The notes beneath the pieces were generated by a model, which ran no database searches, was not told where the DNA came from, and saw only the letters and a program-made list of their open reading frames with translations. DNA of 5,029 nt from Candidatus Atribacteria bacterium 4572_76 (GTDB taxonomy: Bacteria > Atribacterota > Phoenicimicrobiia > Phoenicimicrobiales > Phoenicimicrobiaceae): assembly GCA_002084865.1 (NCBI GenBank), contig NBMG01000113.1, positions 1-5,029 on the forward strand, read 5' to 3'. Both the position numbers and the translations under genes were made by a program. Shown piece by piece: positions 1-4,484 of the stretch; within the stretch, counting starts at the first letter, position 1, and each line of letters opens with the position of its first letter.

Positions 1-33
1 AGAAAATGCTTATAAGGGAGAATTTTAAGAACA

Positions 34-68
34 GTATATAGTATCGGGTATCGAGTATATAGTAAAGA
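34..68. repeat. Heptamer array, GTATCGR family
   Basis: Five consecutive 7-base units can be read: GTATATA at 34, GTATCGG at 41, GTATCGA at 48, GTATATA at 55 and GTAAAGA at 62. The units are degenerate but the spacing is exactly 7. It is one of several families with the same period in this window. Confidence 0.75.
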
Positions 69-73
69 AAGAA

Positions 74-124
74 CAGCATAGAGCGTACAGTTGAACTAGC
101 GTGGAGCGTACAGCGGATAGTGAA
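74..124. repeat. Heptamer array, GAGCGTA/TAGCGTG family
   Basis: The units are CAGCATA (74), GAGCGTA (81), CAGTTGA (88), a 2-base slip, then TAGCGTG (97), GAGCGTA (104), CAGCGGA (111) and TAGTGAA (118). Bases 96-115 match the reverse complement of 4274-4293 at 19 of 20 positions. The same family reappears at 1058-1097, overlapping the end of the glycosylase gene. Confidence 0.8.
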
Positions 125-158
125 GAAAGAAGAAGAAAAATAAGTTCGTAAGGTACAA

Positions 159-183
159 GTAGGGGCAGACCTTGTGTCTGCCC
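159..183 (+). repeat. REP-like palindrome 1 with GTAG foot
   Basis: GTAG at 159-162 is followed by a perfect 8-bp stem (163-170 with 176-183) and a 5-base loop. The second half and following spacer (170-197) recur without mismatch at 4063-4090. A GTAG or GGAG tetranucleotide directly 5' of a hairpin is the known hallmark of REP elements moved by RAYT transposases; the assignment here is by analogy only. Confidence 0.7.
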
Positions 184-200
184 GAAATAAGTAATTTGTT

Positions 201-225
201 GTAGGTGTTCGATTCATCGAACCCG
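201..225 (+). repeat. REP-like palindrome 2 with GTAG foot
   Basis: GTAG at 201-204 is followed by a 7-bp stem (207-213 with 216-222) around a 2-base loop. One substitution at 206 breaks the lower stem. It is nearly identical to the intact copy at 1226-1250. Confidence 0.7.
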
Positions 226-232
226 CAATAAT

Positions 233-310
233 GTAGGGGCACGATGCATCGTGCCCAAAGGTAATCAAGAGACAATAAAACAGGAAGGGCACAATCCATT
301 GTGCCCCTAC
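233..310. repeat. BIME-like inverted pair of REP-like palindromes 3 and 4
   Basis: The + copy has GTAG at 233-236 and a perfect 20-base palindrome at 237-256. The - copy has a 9-bp stem (287-295 with 298-306) and CTAC at 307-310. The outer 10 bases (233-242 and 301-310) are exact reverse complements, so the whole unit can fold as one large hairpin. Two inverted REPs with a short linker is the classical BIME arrangement. The inner stem sequences differ between the copies but each pairs perfectly with itself. Confidence 0.75.
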
Positions 311-341
311 ACCTGAATCTTATTTCTTTAATGCGATACGA
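309..341. repeat. 33-base repeat block, copy 1
   Basis: This stretch begins ACACCTGAATCTTA and ends AATGCGATACGA. It matches 1346-1379 apart from one indel and one or two substitutions in a T-rich run. In both spacers it directly follows a palindromic element and precedes an octamer array, so a composite unit seems to have been duplicated. Confidence 0.8.
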
Positions 342-345
342 TATA

Positions 346-388
346 CTAACGATTAATTAATCGGTTAATCGACTAATTGATTAATTAG
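346..388. repeat. Octamer array, YTAAYYGR family
   Basis: The units are CTAACGAT (346), a 3-base slip, then TTAATCGG (357), TTAATCGA (365), CTAATTGA (373) and TTAATTAG (381). The 8-base period and the consensus are shared with the array at 1403-1460. The array ends about 25 bases before the glycosylase start codon, so it lies where a promoter or 5' leader would be. Confidence 0.7.
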
Positions 389-413
389 TAAATTTAAAAA
401 TAATCAGGTAAAG

Positions 414-1076
414 ATGCAAAAAAGGGATATTTTATTAAAAATTTATAACAGTTTATATAATTATTTTGGACCATTGAACTGGTGGCCTGGGGATACCCCT
501 TTTGAGATAATGGTGGGTGCGATTCTTACTCAAAATACTTCCTGGAGTAATGTGGAAAAAGCCATAAATAATTTAAAAAAAGAAAATTTATTAGAACCGT
601 GGAAACTTTATCGAATAAATAGGGAAGAATTAGCCCAATTGATAAAACCTTCCGGTTATTATAATATTAAAGCACGAAGATTAAAAAATTTTGTAAATAT
701 ATTTGTAAATGACTTTGAAGGTTCTACTGAAAAAATGTTTTCGGGTGACGGCAGAGAGTTAAGAAAAAAATTATTGAACATAAATGGAATTGGGCCTGAA
801 ACAGCAGATAGCATATTATTATATGCCGGAAATAAACTATTTTTTGTGGTTGATGCTTACACAAAAAGAGTATTTTCCCGTCATAAATTAATTTCGAAAG
901 ACGCTTCCTATCACCAAATACAGGAATTTTTCAGTCAGAATTTAGACTGGGATGTAAAATTGTTTAACGAATTTCACGCTCAGATTGTAATGCTCGGCAA
1001 GACTATATGCACCAGCAGGAATCCCAATTGTGCTAAATGTCCGATTTCTTACTTAAATAGCGTGGAGCAAAAATAG
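414..1076 (+). CDS. HhH-GPD DNA glycosylase, endonuclease III superfamily (MagIII-like), C-terminus altered
   Basis: A base-excision repair enzyme that removes damaged bases, expected in the cytoplasm. The 220-residue protein shows the family Q40-N41-T42 motif, the helix-hairpin-helix at about 117-137 with GIGPETAD (125-132), and the catalytic aspartate D147 in VVDAYT. The position of the lyase lysine of endonuclease III, 18 residues before the Asp, is E129. This suggests a monofunctional glycosylase, as in Helicobacter MagIII and AlkA; the PSGYYNIKARRL stretch (79-90) also resembles MagIII. At the C-terminus C199, C206 and C209 have the Fe-S spacing C-X6-C-X2-C, but the fourth cysteine, expected at 215, is Asn. 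The last codons (about 215-220) are made of heptamer repeat sequence also found at 97-107. The ATG at 414 has a modest AGG at 406-408. The substrate is not predictable; alkylated purine is a guess. Confidence 0.9.
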   Translation: MQKRDILLKIYNSLYNYFGPLNWWPGDTPFEIMVGAILTQNTSWSNVEKAINNLKKENLLEPWKLYRINREELAQLIKPSGYYNIKARRLKNFVNIFVNDFEGSTEKMFSGDGRELRKKLLNINGIGPETADSILLYAGNKLFFVVDAYTKRVFSRHKLISKDASYHQIQEFFSQNLDWDVKLFNEFHAQIVMLGKTICTSRNPNCAKCPISYLNSVEQK

Positions 1077-1097
1077 CGTATAGCGTGTAGCGTATAG
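1058..1097. repeat. Heptamer array, TAGCGTR family, overlapping a gene end
   Basis: The units are TAGCGTG (1058), GAGCAAA (1065), a 2-base slip, then TAGCGTA (1074), TAGCGTG (1081), TAGCGTA (1088) and TAGG. The first two units lie inside the glycosylase reading frame and the third supplies its TAG stop. The 11 bases at 1058-1068 are identical to 97-107. Confidence 0.8.
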
Positions 1098-1133
1098 GTG
1101 TGAGCAGGAATTGAAAGCGAGATAACAAATAAG

Positions 1134-1201
1134 TATCTCGTATCTCGTGAATCGTATCTCGCATAGAAGAAGCCAGGAGCCAGAATTTAGGAGTCAGAAA
1201 A
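1134..1201. repeat. Heptamer arrays, TATCTCG and CAGGAGY families, copy 1
   Basis: TATCTCG (1134), TATCTCG (1141), TGAATCG (1148), TATCTCG (1155) and CATAGAA (1162) are followed by a short slip and then CAGGAGC (1174), CAGAATT (1181), TAGGAGT (1188) and CAGAAAA (1195). Bases 1142-1199 align without gaps to 4003-4060 at 53 of 58 positions, so two heptad families were copied together as one block. Confidence 0.85.
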
Positions 1202-1225
1202 TTATTAGTGGATGATGTTTAGGAT

Positions 1226-1250
1226 GTAGGGGTTCGATTCATCGAACCCG
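1226..1250 (+). repeat. REP-like palindrome 5 with GTAG foot
   Basis: GTAG at 1226-1229 is followed by a perfect 9-bp stem (1230-1238 with 1241-1249) around a 2-base loop. It is the intact version of the copy at 201-225. Confidence 0.75.
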
Positions 1251-1268
1251 TTAAAAACATCAATTTTT

Positions 1269-1347
1269 GTCATTGCAAGGGAGTGAAGTGATCGAAGCAA
1301 ATTCTAACAGGGATTGCCCGCTTCGATTTATCGAAGCTCGTAATGAC
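1269..1347. repeat. 79-base imperfect inverted repeat (GTCATTGC...GTAATGAC)
   Basis: The ends GTCATTGC and GTAATGAC are inverted copies with one mismatch. The interior has an 8-bp perfect hairpin (1320-1327 with 1330-1337). It resembles widespread bacterial intergenic palindromes that begin GTCATTGCGAGG and contain GCGAAGC motifs, here with several C-to-T-like changes. It could be a non-autonomous mobile element; no target duplication was identified. Confidence 0.65.
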
Positions 1348-1379
1348 ACCTGAATCTTAGTTTTTTTAATGCGATACGA
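1346..1379. repeat. 33-base repeat block, copy 2
   Basis: This is the second copy of the block at 309-341, with one extra T in the T-run. It directly abuts the end of the 79-base inverted repeat and precedes the octamer array. Confidence 0.8.
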
Positions 1380-1402
1380 ATTACTATTCATCATCAACCA
1401 CA

Positions 1403-1460
1403 CTAACTGGTAAATTGGGTAACTGGCTAACCGGACAATTGATGCTAACTGACAAACTAA
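1403..1460. repeat. Octamer array, NTAAYYGR family
   Basis: The units are CTAACTGG (1403), TAAATTGG (1411), GTAACTGG (1419), CTAACCGG (1427), ACAATTGA (1435), a 2-base slip, then CTAACTGA (1445) and CAAACTAA (1453). Period and consensus match the array at 346-388. Confidence 0.7.
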
Positions 1461-1507
1461 TAATAAATCTAAAATATAAAAAAATATTAAAACAAAGGAG
1501 GGGAAAT

Positions 1508-2068
1508 ATGTTAGAAATTGTTAAAACTGAAGGGAAATCACTTAACGATTATATCGATATTATAGGAAAGGAAGAAATTGAAAGCATTCGGAAATTGGCT
1601 TTATCTCTAAAAGGAAAAAAAGTAGTTCATATAAATGCTACCTCATTTGGAGGAGGGGTAGCAGAGATTTTATCTGCCTTAGTTCCTTTAATGAAAGATG
1701 TAGGAATAGAGGTTGAATGGCAGGTTATAAAAGCTTCAGATGATTTTTTTAACGTCACTAAAGCTATTCATAACGGCTTACAGGGGATGGATGTCCCATT
1801 CACTAAAGAGATGAAAGAAGTATTTTTAAAAAATAATCAGTTAAATGAGAAATTATTCGAAGGCGAATATGATTTTGTGGTAATCCACGATCCCCAGCCA
1901 GTGGCAATATTGAATTATCGGCAAGAGAAGAAAGGAAAATGGATTTGGAGGTTTCATATTGATCCAACAAGTGCTCAAGAAAAAATATGGAAATTCATCA
2001 AGCAATTTATAGAAAAACATGATGCTGCTATATTTACTTTAAAAGAATATGTGCCCCTTAAGCCCTAA
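1508..2068 (+). pseudogene. treT: N-terminal half of broken trehalose synthase TreT (GT4 family)
   Basis: TreT makes trehalose reversibly from NDP-glucose and glucose in the cytoplasm. This 186-residue piece is the acceptor-side Rossmann domain: SFGGGVAE (46-53) is the glycine-rich loop, and VIHDPQP (125-131) and WRFHID (147-152) are strongly TreT-like. The ATG at 1508 is chosen because a perfect AAAGGAGG (1494-1501) sits 6 bases upstream, and family members start at this point; the in-frame ATG at 1415 lies in repeats. Homology runs to KEYV (179-182) and is then lost, with a stop at 2066. The sequence resumes in another frame at PLSPKNMD (2055 on). From memory of archaeal TreT, roughly 17 residues including a conserved PPSIDP-type linker are absent, so this looks like a deletion of about 50 bases rather than a one-base error. 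Confidence 0.85.
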
Positions 2069-2687
2069 GAATATGGATTTAGAACAGGAAGAGATTAAAA
2101 ATATTGTAACAAAATATAAAGTAGATCCTGATAGACCAATTATAACTCAAGTTTCCAGATTCGACCCCTGGAAAGACCCTTTAGGGGTTATCGATATGTA
2201 CCGGATGGTAAAGAGAGAAGTAAAGGATGTACAGTTGGTCCTTATTGCTTCTATGGCCAATGATGACCCGGAAGGCTGGGAATATTACGAAAAAACTGCC
2301 CGACATGCTGGTGAAGATTACGATATTCACCTCCTATCTAATTTAAACGGAGTAGGGAATTTAGAGGTTAATGCCTTTCAGAGAGCTTCAGATGTAATTA
2401 TTCAGAAATCCTTAAGAGAAGGGTTCGGATTGGTGATTACCGAGGCATTATGGAAGGGAAAACCTGTAGTAGCGGCTAATGTAGGCGGTATCCCCTTGCA
2501 AGTAGATAACCGCCGAACTGGATTTTTAGTTGGTGATATTTCTGAATGTGCTGAAAGAGTTATACATCTTTTAAAAGATTCAGAAATTGCACATAAGATG
2601 GGAACTTCAGGAAAGGAATATGTTAGAAAGAATTTTTTAATTACTCGCCTGTTAAAGGACTATTTAAATTTATTTAATAGTCTATAA
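2049..2687 (+). pseudogene. treT: C-terminal half of broken trehalose synthase TreT (nucleotide-sugar domain)
   Basis: This piece carries the donor-binding half of the GT4 enzyme. Counting from the ATG at 2049, it has SRFDPWK (36-42, phosphate-binding Arg and Lys), DDPEGW (72-77), NAFQRASDV (108-116), the GT4 E-X7-E pair at E124 and E132 in REGFGLVITE, and VGGIP (145-149). It ends at the normal TreT C-terminus (KDYLNLFNSL). The ATG at 2049 overlaps the upstream piece by 20 bases, but there is no ribosome binding site, and homology starts only at about the third codon. An independent start is therefore doubtful. Conservation of all motifs suggests that the break is recent or an assembly artefact. 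Its position before a ROK regulator and an alpha-glucoside transporter fits trehalose metabolism. Confidence 0.85.
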
Positions 2688-2780
2688 AATAAATATCGAA
2701 AGTTAAAATAAGTAATTTTTAGTTGCAAATTAAATCAATAGCCCCTAATTTACCCTCATTTTTTCGATTTTTAAAAAAAA

Positions 2781-2797
2781 TTGAAAAAATTTTTCAA
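2781..2797. promoter_or_regulatory. 17-base perfect AT-rich dyad upstream of the ROK gene
   Basis: TTGAAAAA and TTTTTCAA flank a single central A. It lies about 130 bases before the ROK start and about 35 bases before a possible -10. AT-rich dyads are typical of ROK operators such as those of NagC and XylR, but no specific consensus is matched, so an operator role is a guess. Confidence 0.3.
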
Positions 2798-2832
2798 AAA
2801 AAGAAGGATTTTTTATAAAGGGTGTAGAATAA

Positions 2833-2868
2833 TATAATAAGATACTTGCTTCAGTGAAGAAAGTATCT
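2833..2868 (+). promoter_or_regulatory. Candidate -10 followed by a hairpin/operator upstream of the ROK gene
   Basis: TATAAT at 2833-2838 is a consensus -10; no good -35 is seen at 16-18 bases. Directly after it, 2840-2847 pairs perfectly with 2861-2868 (AGATACTT and AAGTATCT), and an inner CTTC/GAAG stem (2849-2852 with 2856-2859) closes a 3-base loop. The dyad would span the transcription start, a usual place for an autoregulatory operator or 5' leader hairpin. The following T/A-rich run lacks a clean U-tract, so a terminator is less likely. Confidence 0.4.
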
Positions 2869-2924
2869 TTAAAGTATTTTAAAAAAAAGTGATAGGGTGG
2901 ATAATAAAAAAATATTAAAATATT

Positions 2925-3917
2925 ATGGATAATATTCGTCGAGGTAACAAACAACTAATTAAGGAATTAAATAGAGCTATTGTAATTAATACAATTCTAA
3001 ATTACGGGCCCGTTTCTCGGACCAGAATCTCTGAATTTACTGATTTAGGGCTATCTACTGTTTCAAATATAGTTGCAGATTTAATTAAGAAAGAACTAAT
3101 CTACGAGACAGGAGAAGAAGAATCCAGCGGAGGTAGAAGGGCAATTCTTCTTGAATTTAATTGTAACGATAGATTTGTTCTGGGAATAAAAATTGGTTTG
3201 GACGGTATTGTTATCGGATTAGTTAATATGAAGTCAAAGATTTTAAGTCGGCACTTTATTCCCAGTCCGGTTAATAGCAATGAGAAGATAGTACTCGAAG
3301 TTTTAATAAAAGTAATACGAGATCTAATTAATAAAAATCATATTCAAACAGAAAAAATAGTCGGTTGCGGAATAGGTGTTTCCGGGTTAGTAAATCAGAA
3401 AAAAGGTATGTTGGTATTTTCCAAGATATTAGGATGGAAAGAAGTAAGATTTAAAGAATTACTCGAAAAAGAATTTGATTTTCCCGTATTTGTAGATAAA
3501 GATGTAAATGCACTAACCTTAGCAGAGAAACGTTTTGGAGTAGGTAAAGAAATAAACAATTTTATTTGCATAACCATCGGAAAAGGTGTGGGAGCCGGAA
3601 TAGTTATTAACGGGGATATATATCACGGACGCCACGGTGGAGCCGGAGATTTTGGTCATATAATTATAGATAAAGATGGTCCTTTATGTTATTGCGGAAA
3701 ACAAGGTTGTTTGGAAGCATTTGCTTCAGATCAATTTATTATTAATAAAATTAAAGAAGCTTTATCTAACCGGCAGGATACTATAATAAAAGACTTATTA
3801 AAAAAGAAAGAGGATTTAGATTCTATCACGGTTAATACAGTTATTGAGGCTGCCCAAAAAGGAGATATTATCTCAAAGAAGATTTTTCAAGAAGTGGGCC
3901 GAGTTGGTATTAAGTGA
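2925..3917 (+). CDS. ROK-family transcriptional repressor (XylR/NagC type), C-terminally truncated
   Basis: A DNA-binding repressor expected to sense a sugar and control the neighbouring transport genes. Residues about 16-75 form the winged helix-turn-helix (GPVSRTRISEFTDLGLSTVSN, then SGGRRA). The ROK sugar-kinase-like domain follows, with GIGVSGLVN (149-157), DKDVNA (191-196), GKGVGAGIV (219-227), GDFGH (241-245) and the zinc-binding set H245, C255, C257 and C262 in CYCGKQGCLE. The usual GEFGH or GEIGH glutamate is Asp242. Family members are typically about 380-410 residues; this one stops at 330, just after EVGRVGI, where the helix before the GGG-containing C-terminal lobe should continue. 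A C-terminal-like stretch lies out of frame just downstream (3907-3984). The ATG matches family N-termini (RRGNKQLIKELNRA), but no Shine-Dalgarno is adjacent; the nearest purine-rich AGGGTGG is about 24 bases away. Confidence 0.9.
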   Translation: MDNIRRGNKQLIKELNRAIVINTILNYGPVSRTRISEFTDLGLSTVSNIVADLIKKELIYETGEEESSGGRRAILLEFNCNDRFVLGIKIGLDGIVIGLVNMKSKILSRHFIPSPVNSNEKIVLEVLIKVIRDLINKNHIQTEKIVGCGIGVSGLVNQKKGMLVFSKILGWKEVRFKELLEKEFDFPVFVDKDVNALTLAEKRFGVGKEINNFICITIGKGVGAGIVINGDIYHGRHGGAGDFGHIIIDKDGPLCYCGKQGCLEAFASDQFIINKIKEALSNRQDTIIKDLLKKKEDLDSITVNTVIEAAQKGDIISKKIFQEVGRVGIK

Positions 3918-3984
3918 AATTTTTAAAACTCCCATTTTTAAATCTAAAGGAAAGGTGGCCATAAAATCTGCCTTTCATTGGTAA
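3907..3984 (+). pseudogene. Possible out-of-frame remnant of the ROK C-terminus
   Basis: Read in the +1 frame relative to the ROK gene, 25 codons are open, starting VLSEIFKTPIFKSK and containing GKVAIKSAF before TAA. This resembles the last helix and strand of ROK proteins, before the usual LGEDAGVLGA-type motif, which is absent because repeat sequence begins at about 3990. The similarity is judged by eye and is short, so confidence is moderate. If right, the gene has lost an internal segment of very roughly 100 bases as well as its extreme 3' end. Confidence 0.45.
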
Positions 3985-3994
3985 CTTAAATTCG

Positions 3995-4060
3995 TATCTC
4001 GCATCTCGTGAATCGTATCTAGTAAAGAAGAAGTCAGGAGCCAGAATTCAGGAGTCAGAA
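3995..4060. repeat. Heptamer arrays, TATCTCG and CAGGAGY families, copy 2
   Basis: The units are TATCTCG (3995), CATCTCG (4002), TGAATCG (4009), TATCTAG (4016) and TAAAGAA (4023), followed by the CAGGAGC, CAGAATT, CAGGAGT series to 4060. It is the partner of 1134-1201. In both places the block lies downstream of a gene with a damaged 3' end. Confidence 0.85.
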
Positions 4061-4146
4061 GCCCTTGTGTCTGCCCGAAATAAGTAATTTATTGTAGGGG
4101 CTTGATTTATTGAATCTGTTTCGGGTCGGATAAATCCGACCTCTAC
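4061..4146. repeat. Composite REP-like block: half of palindrome 1, decayed palindrome 6 and inverted palindrome 7
   Basis: Bases 4063-4090 repeat 170-197 exactly, including the right half of palindrome 1 but not its left half. Next come GTAG at 4094 and a copy of the 1226 palindrome; over the 22 bases from 4097, six positions differ from it and all six are transitions, five of them C to T. An inverted element follows, with an 8-bp stem (4124-4131 with 4134-4141) and CTAC at 4143-4146. The last two form a BIME-like pair. Confidence 0.75.
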
Positions 4147-4262
4147 AAAAAATATATAAATATATACAGTATTTTTATGGTCTTTTCTCTTTAAAGAAGA
4201 GGTTAAAGGTAAATAGGAATAAAGTTAAAAATTATAAAAGATAAGAGTTTTAATTACGAAAC

Positions 4263-4293
4263 TATACGCTAAACGCTGTACGCTCTACGCTAG
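4263..4293 (-). repeat. Heptamer array, inverted TAGCGTR/GAGCGTA family
   Basis: TATACGC (4263), TAAACGC (4270), TGTACGC (4277), TCTACGC (4284) and TAG form an array in the opposite orientation to those at 74-124 and 1058-1097. Bases 4274-4293 match the reverse complement of 96-115 with one mismatch. Two further heptads, ATAACTG and ATAACTT, follow at 4305-4318. Confidence 0.8.
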
Positions 4294-4364
4294 ATTATTT
4301 ATTAATAACTGATAACTTAGAATATAAAAACTGGCCACTGTTAACTAAAAACTTGTTTTTAATA

Positions 4365-4399
4365 CTAACGACTAACGACTATTCACTAACGACTAATTT
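4365..4399. repeat. Heptamer array, CTAACGA family
   Basis: The units are CTAACGA (4365), CTAACGA (4372), CTATTCA (4379), CTAACGA (4386) and CTAATTT (4393). It ends directly before the isolated AAAGGAGGTG at 4401. Confidence 0.8.
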
Positions 4400-4400
4400 A

Positions 4401-4410
4401 AAAGGAGGTG
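4401..4410 (+). promoter_or_regulatory. Orphan strong Shine-Dalgarno sequence
   Basis: AAAGGAGGTG is close to a full anti-16S complement, but it is 75 bases upstream of the next gene. GTG codons just after it open only frames of two to seven codons (for example GTG at 4411, stop at 4426). It may be the remains of a lost gene start, a tiny leader peptide, or chance. Confidence 0.45.
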
Positions 4411-4484
4411 GTGTGCTTTAGAAATTAAAAATAAAAAATTAAGAAAAATATTTTTTAACAAATAAAGGAGGAAAGAAAAAGAAA

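Larger units (their letters stand above)
1..413. other. Repeat-rich intergenic spacer upstream of the glycosylase gene
   Basis: No convincing gene is seen. The region holds heptamer arrays (34-124), four GTAG-footed palindromes (159-310), a 33-base block also found before treT (309-341) and an octamer array (346-388). The first 27 bases contain a short open stretch ending in TAA at 25-27, which could be the tail of an upstream gene but is too short to judge. No clear promoter for the downstream gene stands out from the repeats. Confidence 0.7.
1077..1507. other. Repeat-rich intergenic spacer between the glycosylase gene and treT
   Basis: It contains heptamer arrays (to 1201), a REP-like palindrome, a larger inverted repeat, the second copy of the 33-base block and an octamer array. 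An ATG at 1415 is in frame with treT, but the 31 extra codons fall in the octamer array and lack a ribosome binding site, so they are not treated as coding. No confident promoter or terminator was found. Confidence 0.7.
3918..4484. other. Repeat-rich intergenic spacer before the ABC transporter gene
   Basis: After the ROK remnant come heptamer arrays (3995-4060), REP-like elements (4061-4146), a plain AT-rich stretch at 4147-4258 with no recognised feature, then more heptamer arrays (4263-4399) and an isolated Shine-Dalgarno-like motif. A promoter for the ABC genes is expected here; no confident -35/-10 pair was found. Confidence 0.65.

Noticed and set aside
1..27. Tail of an upstream gene ending at TAA 25-27
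   Set aside because: Only eight codons are visible, so it cannot be distinguished from chance.
96..299. 67-codon open frame on the - strand
   Set aside because: It is built entirely from heptamer and palindromic repeats, has no ribosome binding site and no recognisable protein features.
34..1461. CRISPR array
   Set aside because: The repeats are 7-8 base tandem units or isolated palindromes without regular 30-40 base unique spacers, and no cas genes are visible.
1415..1507. Upstream ATG extending treT by 31 residues
   Set aside because: The extension is translated from the octamer array, has no Shine-Dalgarno, and TreT proteins begin near the ATG at 1508, which has an ideal one.
2049..2075. 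Programmed ribosomal frameshift at the C-rich junction of the treT halves
   Set aside because: A frameshift would not restore the missing linker residues, so a deletion explains the data better.
2840..2880. Rho-independent terminator for treT
   Set aside because: The hairpin is AT-rich, lacks a clean T-run and lies more than 150 bases after the treT stop, so an operator or leader role for the ROK gene is preferred.
2745..2954. 69-codon open frame on the - strand
   Set aside because: Low-complexity AT-rich spacer read as Phe/Lys-rich peptide, overlapping the ROK start and promoter region.
3395..3577. 60-codon open frame on the - strand inside the ROK gene
   Set aside because: It is antisense to conserved ROK motifs; a shadow frame.
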